From Bacillota bacterium (GTDB lineage: Bacteria; Bacillota; Bacilli; Paenibacillales; Paenibacillaceae): DNA of 55,028 nucleotides. A program made the position numbers and the translations under genes. This document shows positions 34,216-42,356 of the stretch, in pieces. Positions within the stretch are counted from its first letter, which is position 1; each line of letters starts with the position of its first letter. The notes beneath the pieces are model-generated. The model saw only the letters and a program-made list of their open reading frames with translations. It was not told the DNA's origin and ran no database searches. Location of the stretch: positions 1 through 55,028 of the forward strand of contig JAEWPC010000002.1 in NCBI GenBank assembly GCA_023460795.1. The letters run 5' to 3'.

Positions 34216-35078
34216 CGCGTCGTTTTCTCCTTTTTGCCCGTATAATGCGTAACCGTCTGAAAAGATCTTTCCAATCGCGGCACGTATTCCTCGAAATGCT
34301 CGCTGACGAGTCCCGTAAATAGAATATCGACGATATGCAGCTGCGCGATACGCGAAGCCATGTCGCCGCGGCGCATCCCGGCTTCCGCCGAAGAAGTGAA
34401 CAGCCGGATCGACGCGGTATCGGCCAAGCCGTTCGAGCCGTACTTCGTGATCGATATCGTCGTCGCGCCTTGCTCGGCGGCGGTGCGCAGCGAGTGGATC
34501 GTCTCGAGCGTTTCGCCGGAATAGGAAATGCCGACCGCGACGTCGCGGGAGGTGAGAGAAGCCGCGGACGTCAGCTGCATGTGCGGGTCCGAGAACGCAG
34601 CCGCCGCTTTGCCGATTCGGATCAGCTTGTGGAACAAGTCCTGAGCGACGATGCCGGACGTGCCGGAGCCGTACAGGTCGATGCGTCCGGCCGCGTGAAG
34701 CGCCGCGATCGCCGATCGCAGCTGGGCAACGTCGAGCAGCCTCGTCGTATCGGTTAGCGACCTCATATGGTTCGCCGTGATCGCGTGCACGATGTCCGAC
34801 AGCGGATTGCCGGCGACGATATCCTGGTATTGATTAGGCGTCGCCGCGATATGGACGAACTCGGTGGCCAGCTTGCGCTTGAACTCGGGGAAGTTCTGGC
34901 ATTGGAACAGCTTGCAGAACCGCGATATCGTCGCGGTGCTGCTGCCGGAGAGGCCGGCAAGCTCCGTGATCGTCATCTGAGCCGTTGCCGCCGGATCGGC
35001 GAGCACGAAATCCGCCAATCTCCGTTCCATCGGGTGCAAGCTCTCTAACTTTTCGTGAATCGCATGGAGCAAACTCAT
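34212..35078 (-). CDS. RpiR-family (MurR-type) transcriptional regulator of the nag operon
   Basis: The 288-residue protein has an N-terminal HTH_6 helix-turn-helix (ITELAGLSGSSTATISRFCKLFQC) and a C-terminal SIS sugar-phosphate isomerase-like domain (IDLYGSGTSGIVAQDL, GISYSGETLETI). SIS domains of this family bind phosphosugars, so glucosamine-6-phosphate or GlcNAc-6-phosphate is the likely effector. It is first in the operon and probably controls its own transcription. No strong ribosome binding site is seen before the ATG. A perfect palindrome, GAAAATGATTTTC, lies 55 bases upstream. Confidence 0.9.
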   Translation of the reverse strand: MSLLHAIHEKLESLHPMERRLADFVLADPAATAQMTITELAGLSGSSTATISRFCKLFQCQNFPEFKRKLATEFVHIAATPNQYQDIVAGNPLSDIVHAITANHMRSLTDTTRLLDVAQLRSAIAALHAAGRIDLYGSGTSGIVAQDLFHKLIRIGKAAAAFSDPHMQLTSAASLTSRDVAVGISYSGETLETIHSLRTAAEQGATTISITKYGSNGLADTASIRLFTSSAEAGMRRGDMASRIAQLHIVDILFTGLVSEHFEEYVPRLERSFQTVTHYTGKKEKTTR

Positions 35079-35132
35079 CGTTAAGTCACGCCATTCAGGT
35101 AAATTAATTTCATAGTTATAGTTTAAAATATG

Positions 35133-35145
35133 AAAATGATTTTCG
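35133..35145. promoter_or_regulatory. Palindrome GAAAATGATTTTC upstream of rpiR
   Basis: A perfect 6-1-6 palindrome between the divergent rpiR and LacI genes, in the likely promoter region of rpiR. It is a candidate RpiR operator. The form also recalls a Fur-type 7-1-7 box but with several mismatches. Confidence 0.5.
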
Positions 35146-35180
35146 CAATGGTTAATCAGACGATTCCGAAAAATACGTGT

Positions 35181-35209
35181 TTGACAGATTTTAACTTACC
35201 AATTATAGT
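35181..35209 (+). promoter_or_regulatory. Sigma-A promoter of the LacI-family gene at 35.3 kb
   Basis: Consensus TTGACA (35181-35186) and TATAGT (35204-35209) with a 17-base spacer. A LacI-type operator begins 11 bases after the -10 hexamer. Confidence 0.85.
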
Positions 35210-35219
35210 AAAAGAGTCC

Positions 35220-35237
35220 ATTGCAAACGTTTGCAAT
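35220..35237. promoter_or_regulatory. LacI-type operator ATTGCAAACGTTTGCAAT
   Basis: A perfect 18-bp palindrome with the central CG of LacI-family operators, covering about +4 to +21 of the transcript. Its position suggests autorepression by the regulator encoded downstream. I noticed no second copy in the window. Confidence 0.82.
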
Positions 35238-35310
35238 ACCATTGAAGCGGATGAACGAAGGGAGGGACGATAGGCGGAAGTTCGCAAGCGAGCGAGCTTG
35301 CCGATTGAAT

Positions 35311-36369
35311 ATGATCAACGCGAACGAAAGCGGCAACCGCAACGGGAAAGAGGATTTCGCCACGCGGGAGGTTGGCATTAAAGCGATCGCCGAAGCGCTT
35401 CGGTTATCCGCGAGCACGGTGTCCAGAGCGCTGAACGGCGTACCCGGCGTGAATCCCGACACGAGGAAGCTGGTCGAGAAGACGGCGAAGCAGATGGGTT
35501 ACGTCCCGAATTTGGGCGCCCAGCAGCTCGTAGGCAAGCGCAGCAATCTGATCGGCGTCTACGTCCCCGAGTTCGAACACGAGAATCTATCGTTCACCGA
35601 GATGTTCTCCTCGATTCAGAAGGGAACTCAGAAGAACGGCAAGGACGCGATCTTCTACTATGTCCCGCTCGTCCGGTACGAAGGACAGAGATTGATCGAA
35701 AGCGTTCAATCTCGCAATCTTGAAGGCTGCATTCTGTTCCCGGCGTTCGACGAGTTTCATCCGATCATGCAGGAAGCTTTGCGGATTCAAGTGCCTTGCG
35801 TCAATTTCGAGGGCGTCGTAGGACCGCATTGCTCGTCGGTCATGTCCGACGATACCGAAGGAGGCCGGTTAGCCGGCAACAGGCTGCTTGACGGCGGTCA
35901 CCGCATAATCGGATACATAGACGGTCCGCGGCATTTGAGAATTTGCAAGGAACGTTATCATGGCTTTAAGAAAGCGCTTGCGGATCGAGGGGTCGCTCAT
36001 GAGGCCGGACTTGTCGCCGAAGGCGATTTTACCGCGGCCAGCGGCGCCGAGGCGGCGACGAAGCTGCTCCGGACGCATCCGGAGATGACGGCGCTGTTCT
36101 GCGCGAACGATCTGATGGCCGCCGGGGCAATCGCGAGCTTCCGGCAAGAAGGCTTGCGCGTGCCTGACGATATATCCGTCATCGGATACGACGACGACCC
36201 GTTCGCCAAATTCATCAACCCGCCGCTCACGACGATCCGGCATGGGAAATCGCCGGTCATCCCCCTGTTAACCGAGATGTTCGAAGGTAAGCCGGGCCGT
36301 CTCGTCATAGCGGCGCCCGAGCTTGTCGAGCGAGGCACGGTGGGGTACAGGCAGGCGCTGGACGGATGA
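35311..36369 (+). CDS. LacI family transcriptional regulator, autoregulated
   Basis: The DNA-binding domain reads VGIKAIAEALRLSASTVSRALNG with hinge GYVPNLGAQQLVGKRS, followed by a periplasmic-binding-like effector domain (LIGVYVPEFEHENLSFTEM onward) ending near VGYRQALDG. The start is uncertain: ATG 35311 gives 352 residues but has a weak ribosome binding site, while ATG 35251 is also in frame; frames further upstream run through the operator. Its own gene is preceded by a clear promoter and an 18-bp operator. The stop overlaps the region leading into a MacB-like ABC system, which has its own AAGGAGG site, so that system may be partly co-transcribed. The ligand is unknown. Confidence 0.87.
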   Translation: MINANESGNRNGKEDFATREVGIKAIAEALRLSASTVSRALNGVPGVNPDTRKLVEKTAKQMGYVPNLGAQQLVGKRSNLIGVYVPEFEHENLSFTEMFSSIQKGTQKNGKDAIFYYVPLVRYEGQRLIESVQSRNLEGCILFPAFDEFHPIMQEALRIQVPCVNFEGVVGPHCSSVMSDDTEGGRLAGNRLLDGGHRIIGYIDGPRHLRICKERYHGFKKALADRGVAHEAGLVAEGDFTAASGAEAATKLLRTHPEMTALFCANDLMAAGAIASFRQEGLRVPDDISVIGYDDDPFAKFINPPLTTIRHGKSPVIPLLTEMFEGKPGRLVIAAPELVERGTVGYRQALDG

Positions 36370-36398
36370 GTCTACTATATAAGGAGGTAAGCGATCAG

Positions 36399-37091
36399 AT
36401 GGCTGTAGTGACCCAAGATATCATACAAGCATCGGGCATTAAACGCGTCTTCGGACGCGGCTCGGGCGCGGTCACCGTGCTTAAGGGCGTGGACATCCAG
36501 CTGCCCTCGGGCAAGCTGGTCGCGTTCAAGGGCCGTTCCGGATCGGGCAAGACGACGCTCATAAACTTGCTTAGCGCGCTCGACCGTCCGACGGAAGGGA
36601 AGATCGTATTCGACGGTCGGGATCTGACGGCGATGTCGAATAAGGAGCGGGACGAAGTCAGGCGGACGGAGATGGGGCTCATCTTCCAGTCGTTCGCGCT
36701 CATTCCGCTCATGTCCGCTTACGAGAACGTCGAATTCGTGCTGCGGATCGCGGGCGTACCGGCAGGCGAGCGGAAAGCGCAGGCTATCCATGCGCTCGAT
36801 CAAGTCGGTCTGAAAGCGAGAATGCACCATCGCCCGTTCGAGCTGTCCGGGGGCGAGCAGCAACGCACCGCGATCGCGCGGGCGATCGCCCACAAGCCGA
36901 AGCTGATTCTGGCGGACGAACCGACCGCCGAGCTCGATAGCCGCACGGGCTTGCATATCATTAAGGTGTTTCGCGATCTCGTCGAGCTAAGCGGCATTAC
37001 GATCGCTCTTACGACGCACGATCCGGCCATTATGGAGATCGTCGACCACGTATACGAACTGGAGGATGGACAAATTGTCTCGCAACGTTAA
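36399..37091 (+). CDS. ABC transporter ATP-binding protein, LolD/MacB type
   Basis: A 230-residue ATPase with Walker A GRSGSGKT (45-52), Q-loop FQSFALIP, signature ELSGGEQQR, Walker B LILADEPTAELD and H-loop TTHDP. This is the MacB/LolD/FtsE class, which powers FtsX-type permeases by mechanotransmission and not substrate channel transport. The start ATG 36399 has AAGGAGG 11 bases upstream. It overlaps the adaptor gene that follows, and the downstream permease has a second, different ATPase. Confidence 0.92.
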   Translation: MAVVTQDIIQASGIKRVFGRGSGAVTVLKGVDIQLPSGKLVAFKGRSGSGKTTLINLLSALDRPTEGKIVFDGRDLTAMSNKERDEVRRTEMGLIFQSFALIPLMSAYENVEFVLRIAGVPAGERKAQAIHALDQVGLKARMHHRPFELSGGEQQRTAIARAIAHKPKLILADEPTAELDSRTGLHIIKVFRDLVELSGITIALTTHDPAIMEIVDHVYELEDGQIVSQR

Positions 37092-38097
37092 GAAAGCCGC
37101 CGTATTAAGCTTGACCGTCATGCTTGGCGCCGCACTGGCCGGATGCTCGTTGCTTCCGAAGGAAGAGGAAGCGCTTAGCCCGCCGCTCGTCAAGCCGGCC
37201 AAAGAGAACTATTCCACGACGAAAGCCGAGAAAGGCACCGTCTTGAAAACCGTTAGCGGAAGCGGAACCTTCGAGTCCTATTCGACGGACTCGGCTCAAT
37301 TCACGGGGTCCGGCGGACGGATCGACGAAATTCTCGTCAAGGCAGGAGATCAAGTCAAGAAGGGCGACGTTCTCGCCAGGCTGCTCGTCGACGGGCTCGA
37401 CCTTCAGCTCAAGGAGCAGCAGCTCGCCTACGAGAAAGCGAAATACAACTTCCAGCAGGCCAGAGGGGGAGACGAGCAGGCGCTCAAGATCGCCGGGCTG
37501 CAGCTGGAGATCGAGCAGATGAAATACGACAGGATCAAGAAGCTATACGACAGCAAGCAGTTGGTCGCCCAGATCGACGGCGAAGTCACGTACGCCGAGA
37601 ATCTGAAGGAAGGCGATTTCGTCGAGCCTTACCAGACGTTGGTCGTCATCTCGGATACGAAGAAGCTGCGTCTATCGCTACCTCTATCTAACTCGGCGGA
37701 CCGTACGGAAGTGAAAGTCGGCGTCGAGGCGGAGATTACGTTCAAAGAGAAGAAATTCGTCGGAACGGTCACGCAGGCGCCATCCTCCGCTCCGCAGACG
37801 GACAACAAGGAACTGGCGGAAAAATACGCTCAGACGGTCTATATCGATATGGAACCATTGCCGCCGGAGGTCGAGATCGGCAAGCTGGCGGGCGTGAAGA
37901 TCATAACGCAGCAGCGCGACAACGTCGTTAAAATTCCGAAGAGCGGCTTGCGCTCGTACTTGGGACGCAATTTCGTACGGATCATGGAAGACGGCAACAA
38001 GCTGCGCGAGGTCGACGTCGAACCCGGGTTGACGACGCCTACGGAAGTTGAAATCGTCAAAGGGCTTGAAGAAGGCCAGGACATCGTGCTTCAGTAA
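37075..38097 (+). CDS. Lipoprotein efflux adaptor (HlyD/MacA-like membrane fusion protein)
   Basis: A TTG at 37075 is the best start, with GGAGG 9 bases upstream; the ATG at 37066 lies directly on that site. The 340-residue protein has a lipobox LAGC (Cys24), a biotinyl-lipoyl-like half-motif (GRIDEILVKAGDQVKKGDVLARL), a coiled-coil hairpin (LKEQQLAYEKAKYNFQQA... EQMKYDRIKKLY), the second lipoyl half (IDGEVTYAENLKEGDFVEPYQTLVVI) and a beta-barrel region. Such adaptors link MacB-type permeases to extracellular substrates in Gram-positive bacteria. It overlaps the ATPase gene by 17 bases. Confidence 0.88.
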   Translation: MSRNVKKAAVLSLTVMLGAALAGCSLLPKEEEALSPPLVKPAKENYSTTKAEKGTVLKTVSGSGTFESYSTDSAQFTGSGGRIDEILVKAGDQVKKGDVLARLLVDGLDLQLKEQQLAYEKAKYNFQQARGGDEQALKIAGLQLEIEQMKYDRIKKLYDSKQLVAQIDGEVTYAENLKEGDFVEPYQTLVVISDTKKLRLSLPLSNSADRTEVKVGVEAEITFKEKKFVGTVTQAPSSAPQTDNKELAEKYAQTVYIDMEPLPPEVEIGKLAGVKIITQQRDNVVKIPKSGLRSYLGRNFVRIMEDGNKLREVDVEPGLTTPTEVEIVKGLEEGQDIVLQ

Positions 38098-38133
38098 TTC
38101 ATACCCGTAATCCGAACGGTGGGAGGCATAACC

Positions 38134-41013
38134 GTGGCCTTATTCGTCATGATTATTCGCAAAATGATACAGAACAAGTGGCTCGTCCTCAGCATGTTCT
38201 TCGGCATTCTGATGACCGTCGCTCTCGTGAGCACGATGCCGATCTACTCGGAGGCGATTCTGTCCCGGATGCTCGTCAAGGACTTGGAGACGTTCCAGAA
38301 GGATCGATCGACCTATCCGGGAGCGCACTGGTCCAGCGTCGGATTCTATAGCGAGCCGTTGGATAAGAAGCAGAGAATTATCCAAGATCTCGATAAGTTC
38401 ATGCAAGAGAAGGCCGCGCCAAGCTTCGGCATTCCGGTGACCGAGCTCGTAACGGAGAGACGCACGAAATCGTTCGCCTTCGTTCCGGAGGAAGGCGTCG
38501 AGGATTCGAGGAGAGCGAAACCGAGCGCGACGCTTCGCTCTTATACGGACTTGGAGGAGCACATTACGCTCGAAGACGGCAGGTTGCCGGCCAAGGAGCC
38601 GGTGAACGGCGTCTACGAGGTGCTCGTCACGAATGGCGCGCTGAGCAATTTCAAGACCGTGCTGGACAAAGTATTCGTCGTGAAGGACGACAAGGTCGCG
38701 AGCACGGTCAAGATTAAACCGGTCGGCATCATCACGAAGAAGCGGGACGATGATCCGTATTTCAGAAGCGCCGGACTCGCCGATTGGAATTCCGCCTTTC
38801 TGATGAACGAGGCTCTGTTCGATCGGGAGATCGTCCGGGGGAATAAAATCCCGCTGACGTTAAGCAGCTGGTTCTTCGTGCTCGATTACAGCCGAATGAA
38901 TTTGCGCAACGTTAACGATTTTATCGACACGGACCAATCCATTCGCAGCTTCGTTAAATCGCAAGTCGTCGTTTTCCAGACGGATTTCAACGTACCCGCG
39001 CTGGATACGATCACGAAGTATTTCGATCGGGCCAAACAGCTCGATAAGCTGATGTGGTCGCTTAACGTGCCGGTATTGATCATGCTCGGCTTCTATATGT
39101 TCATGGTTTCCAACCTGATCATCGACAGGCAGAAGAACGAGATCGCCGTCCTGCGGAGCCGAGGCGCGGCAAGGTGGCAGATCATGGTCTCCTTCGCGGT
39201 CGAAGCGATTATTCTTTGCTGCATCGCGCTCGCGGCGGGACCCTTCATCGGGCTCGGACTCACGAAGGTGTTAGGCTCCTCGAACGGATTCCTGGAGTTC
39301 GTCCAACGCACGTCGATGAACGTAAGATTGAATCCGGACGCGTATAAGTACGGAGCGATCGCCGCCGGCGTCTCGTTCGTCATGATGCTCATTCCGGCGC
39401 TGCTCGCCACGCGGGTAACGATCGTCGGCCATAAGCAGCAGATGGCGCGTTCGATGAGAATGCCGCTTTGGCATAAGGCGTTCTTGGACGTATTGGCGCT
39501 CGGTCTAGCGATCTATGGACTCTACACGATTCGCAAACGCTTGGAAGACGTCCAGAGGCTCGGACTTAACTCCGACGACCTGAATATCGATCCGCTGCAA
39601 TTCGTGCTGCCCGCCTTGTTCGTCGTCGGAGCCGGACTGCTCCTGCTTCGGCTGTACCCGTACGTGTTAAGGCTGATCTATTGGATCGGGCGCAAGTGGT
39701 GGCCGCCTTCCTTGTACTCCACGCTGATCCAGGTAGGCCGCTCCAACAGCCAGTACCAATTCCTGATGGTGTTCCTGATCATGACGATCGCCATCGGCGT
39801 CTTCAGCGCCGGCGCGGCGAGAACGATCAACACGAACACGGAGGATCGCATTCGATACGGCAACGGCGCCGATTTCGTGACGCAGGCGAACTGGCCGAAC
39901 GACAAGCCGCCTCCCGTGATGGGACCGCCGGGAGGAGCTCCGCCGACGCAACCGGCTGCGCCTAAGGTAATCCATTATATCGAGCCTGTATTCGATCCTT
40001 ACACGAAGCTGCCGGGCGTCGAGCACGCGGCCAAAGTGTTCGTGAAGCAGAACGCCGCCTTCGGCGCCGAATCGGGTACGGGAAGCGCTACGCTGATCGG
40101 CATCGATACGGACGAATTCGGTCAGACGACGTGGTTCCCCGACAATCTGATCGATCATCATTTGAACGATTATTTGAACCTGATGGCTACCGATACGAGA
40201 GCGGTGCTCATCTCGAGGACGCTCGCCGATCAGAAGGGCGTGAAGGTCGGCGATTCGATCAACGTCGGGTGGGACAACGTCCAATCGCAGCCGTTCATCG
40301 TATACGGCATTATCGATTACTTCCCGACGTTCAATCCGAATCCGCCGACTGGATCGATTAACGTGGCGGACGACGCGAAGAAGAACGCGCCGATGCTCAT
40401 CGTCGGCCATCTGGGACGGATTCAATTCCAGTTGGCGCTTGAGCCTTACCAGGTGTGGTTGAAGATGAAGCCAGGCGCGCCGACCAGCGAGCTCTACCAA
40501 GGGATCGAAGAGAGCAGGCTCGACATCTTCAGCATCGTCAACTCGCGAGAGCTGCTCGCCAAGGCGAAGAACGATCCGTTCCTGCTCGCCCTTAACGGCA
40601 TATTGACGCTCGGCTTCATTATATCCATCGTCATCAGCTTCGTCGGATTCTTGCTCTATTGGATTCTGTCGCTGAAGGGACGCACGCTTCAGAACGGGAT
40701 TATGAGGGCGATCGGGCTGTCGCTTCGCCAGTTGATCGGAATGCTGGGACTAGAGCAGCTTCTGACCTCCGGGGTCGCGATCGGGATCGGGGTGCTCGTC
40801 GGCAACGTCGCCAGCCGCCTGTACGTACCGAACTTCCAATTCGCCTTCAACCCGAGCAGTCTCGTTCCGCCGTTCAAGGTCATGTTCGATTCGGTCGATT
40901 TCTTCCGACTCTACGCCATCGTCGTTATCATGTTGCTGCTCGGGCTGGGCATCTTGTCATACATGCTCTCCCGCATCCGCGTCCATCAAGCGCTGAAACT
41001 AGGGGAGGACTAA
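38134..41013 (+). CDS. Large FtsX-type ABC permease (MacB-like)
   Basis: The GTG at 38134 has GGGAGG 7 bases before it, giving 959 residues. There is an N-terminal helix (VLSMFFGILMTVALVSTMPIY), an extracytoplasmic domain of about 280 residues, a first FtsX block of three or four helices (from about residue 310, with RQKNEIAVLRSRGAARWQIM), a second extracytoplasmic domain with a Pro-rich stretch (PPPVMGPPGGAPPTQPAAP), and a second FtsX block near the C-terminus (GRTLQNGIMRAIGLSLRQLIGMLG). The two-block form is typical of large Gram-positive MacB-like exporters of peptides, lipids or antibiotics. The substrate is unknown. The second ATPase gene follows after 3 bases. Confidence 0.9.
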   Translation: MALFVMIIRKMIQNKWLVLSMFFGILMTVALVSTMPIYSEAILSRMLVKDLETFQKDRSTYPGAHWSSVGFYSEPLDKKQRIIQDLDKFMQEKAAPSFGIPVTELVTERRTKSFAFVPEEGVEDSRRAKPSATLRSYTDLEEHITLEDGRLPAKEPVNGVYEVLVTNGALSNFKTVLDKVFVVKDDKVASTVKIKPVGIITKKRDDDPYFRSAGLADWNSAFLMNEALFDREIVRGNKIPLTLSSWFFVLDYSRMNLRNVNDFIDTDQSIRSFVKSQVVVFQTDFNVPALDTITKYFDRAKQLDKLMWSLNVPVLIMLGFYMFMVSNLIIDRQKNEIAVLRSRGAARWQIMVSFAVEAIILCCIALAAGPFIGLGLTKVLGSSNGFLEFVQRTSMNVRLNPDAYKYGAIAAGVSFVMMLIPALLATRVTIVGHKQQMARSMRMPLWHKAFLDVLALGLAIYGLYTIRKRLEDVQRLGLNSDDLNIDPLQFVLPALFVVGAGLLLLRLYPYVLRLIYWIGRKWWPPSLYSTLIQVGRSNSQYQFLMVFLIMTIAIGVFSAGAARTINTNTEDRIRYGNGADFVTQANWPNDKPPPVMGPPGGAPPTQPAAPKVIHYIEPVFDPYTKLPGVEHAAKVFVKQNAAFGAESGTGSATLIGIDTDEFGQTTWFPDNLIDHHLNDYLNLMATDTRAVLISRTLADQKGVKVGDSINVGWDNVQSQPFIVYGIIDYFPTFNPNPPTGSINVADDAKKNAPMLIVGHLGRIQFQLALEPYQVWLKMKPGAPTSELYQGIEESRLDIFSIVNSRELLAKAKNDPFLLALNGILTLGFIISIVISFVGFLLYWILSLKGRTLQNGIMRAIGLSLRQLIGMLGLEQLLTSGVAIGIGVLVGNVASRLYVPNFQFAFNPSSLVPPFKVMFDSVDFFRLYAIVVIMLLLGLGILSYMLSRIRVHQALKLGED

Positions 41014-41016
41014 TCG

Positions 41017-41904
41017 ATGATTCATTGCGAAGGCTTGGTCAAAATATACAAAGCGGCGGATCTCGAGGTGTTCGCGCTGCAAGGGCTCGATCTGACGGTA
41101 GAGAGCGGAGAGCTGATGGCGATCATCGGCAACAGCGGAAGCGGCAAATCCACGCTGCTCAACATGCTGGGAGGGCTGGACCGGCCCTCCGCCGGACAGC
41201 TGACGATCGACGGCAAGAACATGCTGAAGATGACCGAGCGCGACCTCGTCAGATACAAGAGGGAAAGCGTCGGGTTCGTATGGCAGAACAACGCGCGTAA
41301 CTTGATTCCGTACCTGACCGCGCTCGAGAACGTCGAGCTTCCGATACTGCTCAAGGGCAAGCGCAAACGAATGCGGGCGCTCGAGCTGCTCGAAGCCGTC
41401 GGCCTCACCCATCGGAAGAACAACAAGCTGCAGGAGCTGTCGGGCGGCGAACAACAGCGGGTGGCGATCGCCATCGCGCTGGCGAACCATCCGAAGCTGC
41501 TGCTCGCCGACGAACCGACGGGCTCGGTCGACTCGAAGATGGCGGATCAGATTCTCGATCTGTTCCGCGAGCTGAACCGGACGATCGGCATTACGATCGT
41601 CATCGTCACGCACGATCCGCTGCTCGCGAAGAAGGTCGACCGCGTCGTCGCGATCCGAGACGGCAAGATCTCCTCCGAGATGCTGCGGCGCAAGTCGTAC
41701 TCGGAAGAGCTCGAGGAGCTGGAGCGCGGCATTAAGCAAGCGGAAGGCGACTCCCACGTCGAATACGCGATTCTCGACCGCGCGGGACGGCTGCAAGTAC
41801 CCTCGGCGTTGTTGGAATCGATCGGCGTCAAGGATACGAATAAAGTTAAGCTCGAGCTGGTGGAGGGCAAGATCGTGTTGACCTCGCCGGAGGAAGCATC
41901 CTGA
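41017..41904 (+). CDS. ABC transporter ATP-binding protein with C-terminal AbrB-like domain
   Basis: Residues 1-225 are a MacB/LolD-type ATPase: Walker A GNSGSGKS (38-45), signature ELSGGEQQR, Walker B LLLADEPTGSVD and H-loop VTHDP. After a charged linker (SYSEELEELERGIKQAEGD) comes a ~43-residue tail at 249-291 (EYAILDRAGRLQVPSALLESIG followed by NKVKLELVEGKIVLTS) that matches the swapped-hairpin AbrB/MazE pattern, D-x-x-G-R-(L/I)-x-(V/I)-P. AbrB domains usually dimerise and bind DNA; here it could act as a dimerisation or regulatory module. GGGGAGG precedes the ATG. A terminator follows. Confidence 0.88.
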   Translation: MIHCEGLVKIYKAADLEVFALQGLDLTVESGELMAIIGNSGSGKSTLLNMLGGLDRPSAGQLTIDGKNMLKMTERDLVRYKRESVGFVWQNNARNLIPYLTALENVELPILLKGKRKRMRALELLEAVGLTHRKNNKLQELSGGEQQRVAIAIALANHPKLLLADEPTGSVDSKMADQILDLFRELNRTIGITIVIVTHDPLLAKKVDRVVAIRDGKISSEMLRRKSYSEELEELERGIKQAEGDSHVEYAILDRAGRLQVPSALLESIGVKDTNKVKLELVEGKIVLTSPEEAS

Positions 41905-41917
41905 TAAGCTTCAAGCC

Positions 41918-41953
41918 ATCCCCCATGACAAAGACGGTCATGGGGGATTTTTT
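41918..41953 (+). terminator. Rho-independent terminator after the MacB-like system
   Basis: A perfect 12-base-pair stem (ATCCCCCATGAC with GTCATGGGGGAT), a 7-base loop and six T residues. It lies 13 bases after the stop codon and just before the 50-bp repeat array. Confidence 0.95.
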
Positions 41954-41972
41954 CGCGATTGACAGAGGCAGT

Positions 41973-42240
41973 ACCGTTGCAGCGTCGCGAGAGCGTGGTT
42001 TGTTCTTGTAACGGTCTCGCAGACCGTTGTAGCGTCGCGCGAGCGTTGTTTGTTCTTGTAACGGTCTCGCAGAACGTTGCAGCGCCGCACTTGCGTGGTT
42101 TGTTCTTGTAACGGTTTCGTAGGCCGTTGTAGCGTCGCGAGAGCGTAGTTTGTTCTTGTAACGGTCTCACAGAACGTTGCAGCGTCGCGAGAGCGTGGTT
42201 TGTTCTTGTAACGGTCTTGCAGAGACTTGCAGCGTCGCGC
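41973..42240. repeat. Array of 50-bp tandem repeats, same family as the 32.1-kb array
   Basis: Full units start at 42001, 42051, 42101 and 42151, with partial units at both ends (from 41973 and to 42240); TGTTCTTGTAACGGT recurs every 50 bases. Units differ by scattered substitutions. Aligned to the 32091 array in the same orientation, AGACCGTT, CGAGAGCG/CGAGCGAG and TTGTTC blocks fall in register over the whole unit. It fills the spacer between a terminator and the hrpB start; the remaining 42241-42340 shows no clear promoter. Confidence 0.92.
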
Positions 42241-42356
42241 AAAACGATTCGTCATTGTGGTGAATCCATCTAGTTATTGGAACATGTCTCTACAACGATT
42301 CATTGATATAATGGGGAAAAAGTTGGGCAGTTGCGATTAAAGGAGAGTTCGTTGCA

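Noticed and set aside
35133..35145. Fur or Zur box
   Set aside because: Three mismatches to the 7-1-7 consensus and no metal-related genes nearby; RpiR operator is more likely.
32091..42240. CRISPR arrays
   Set aside because: The repeats are directly adjacent with no unique spacers, and no cas genes are present.
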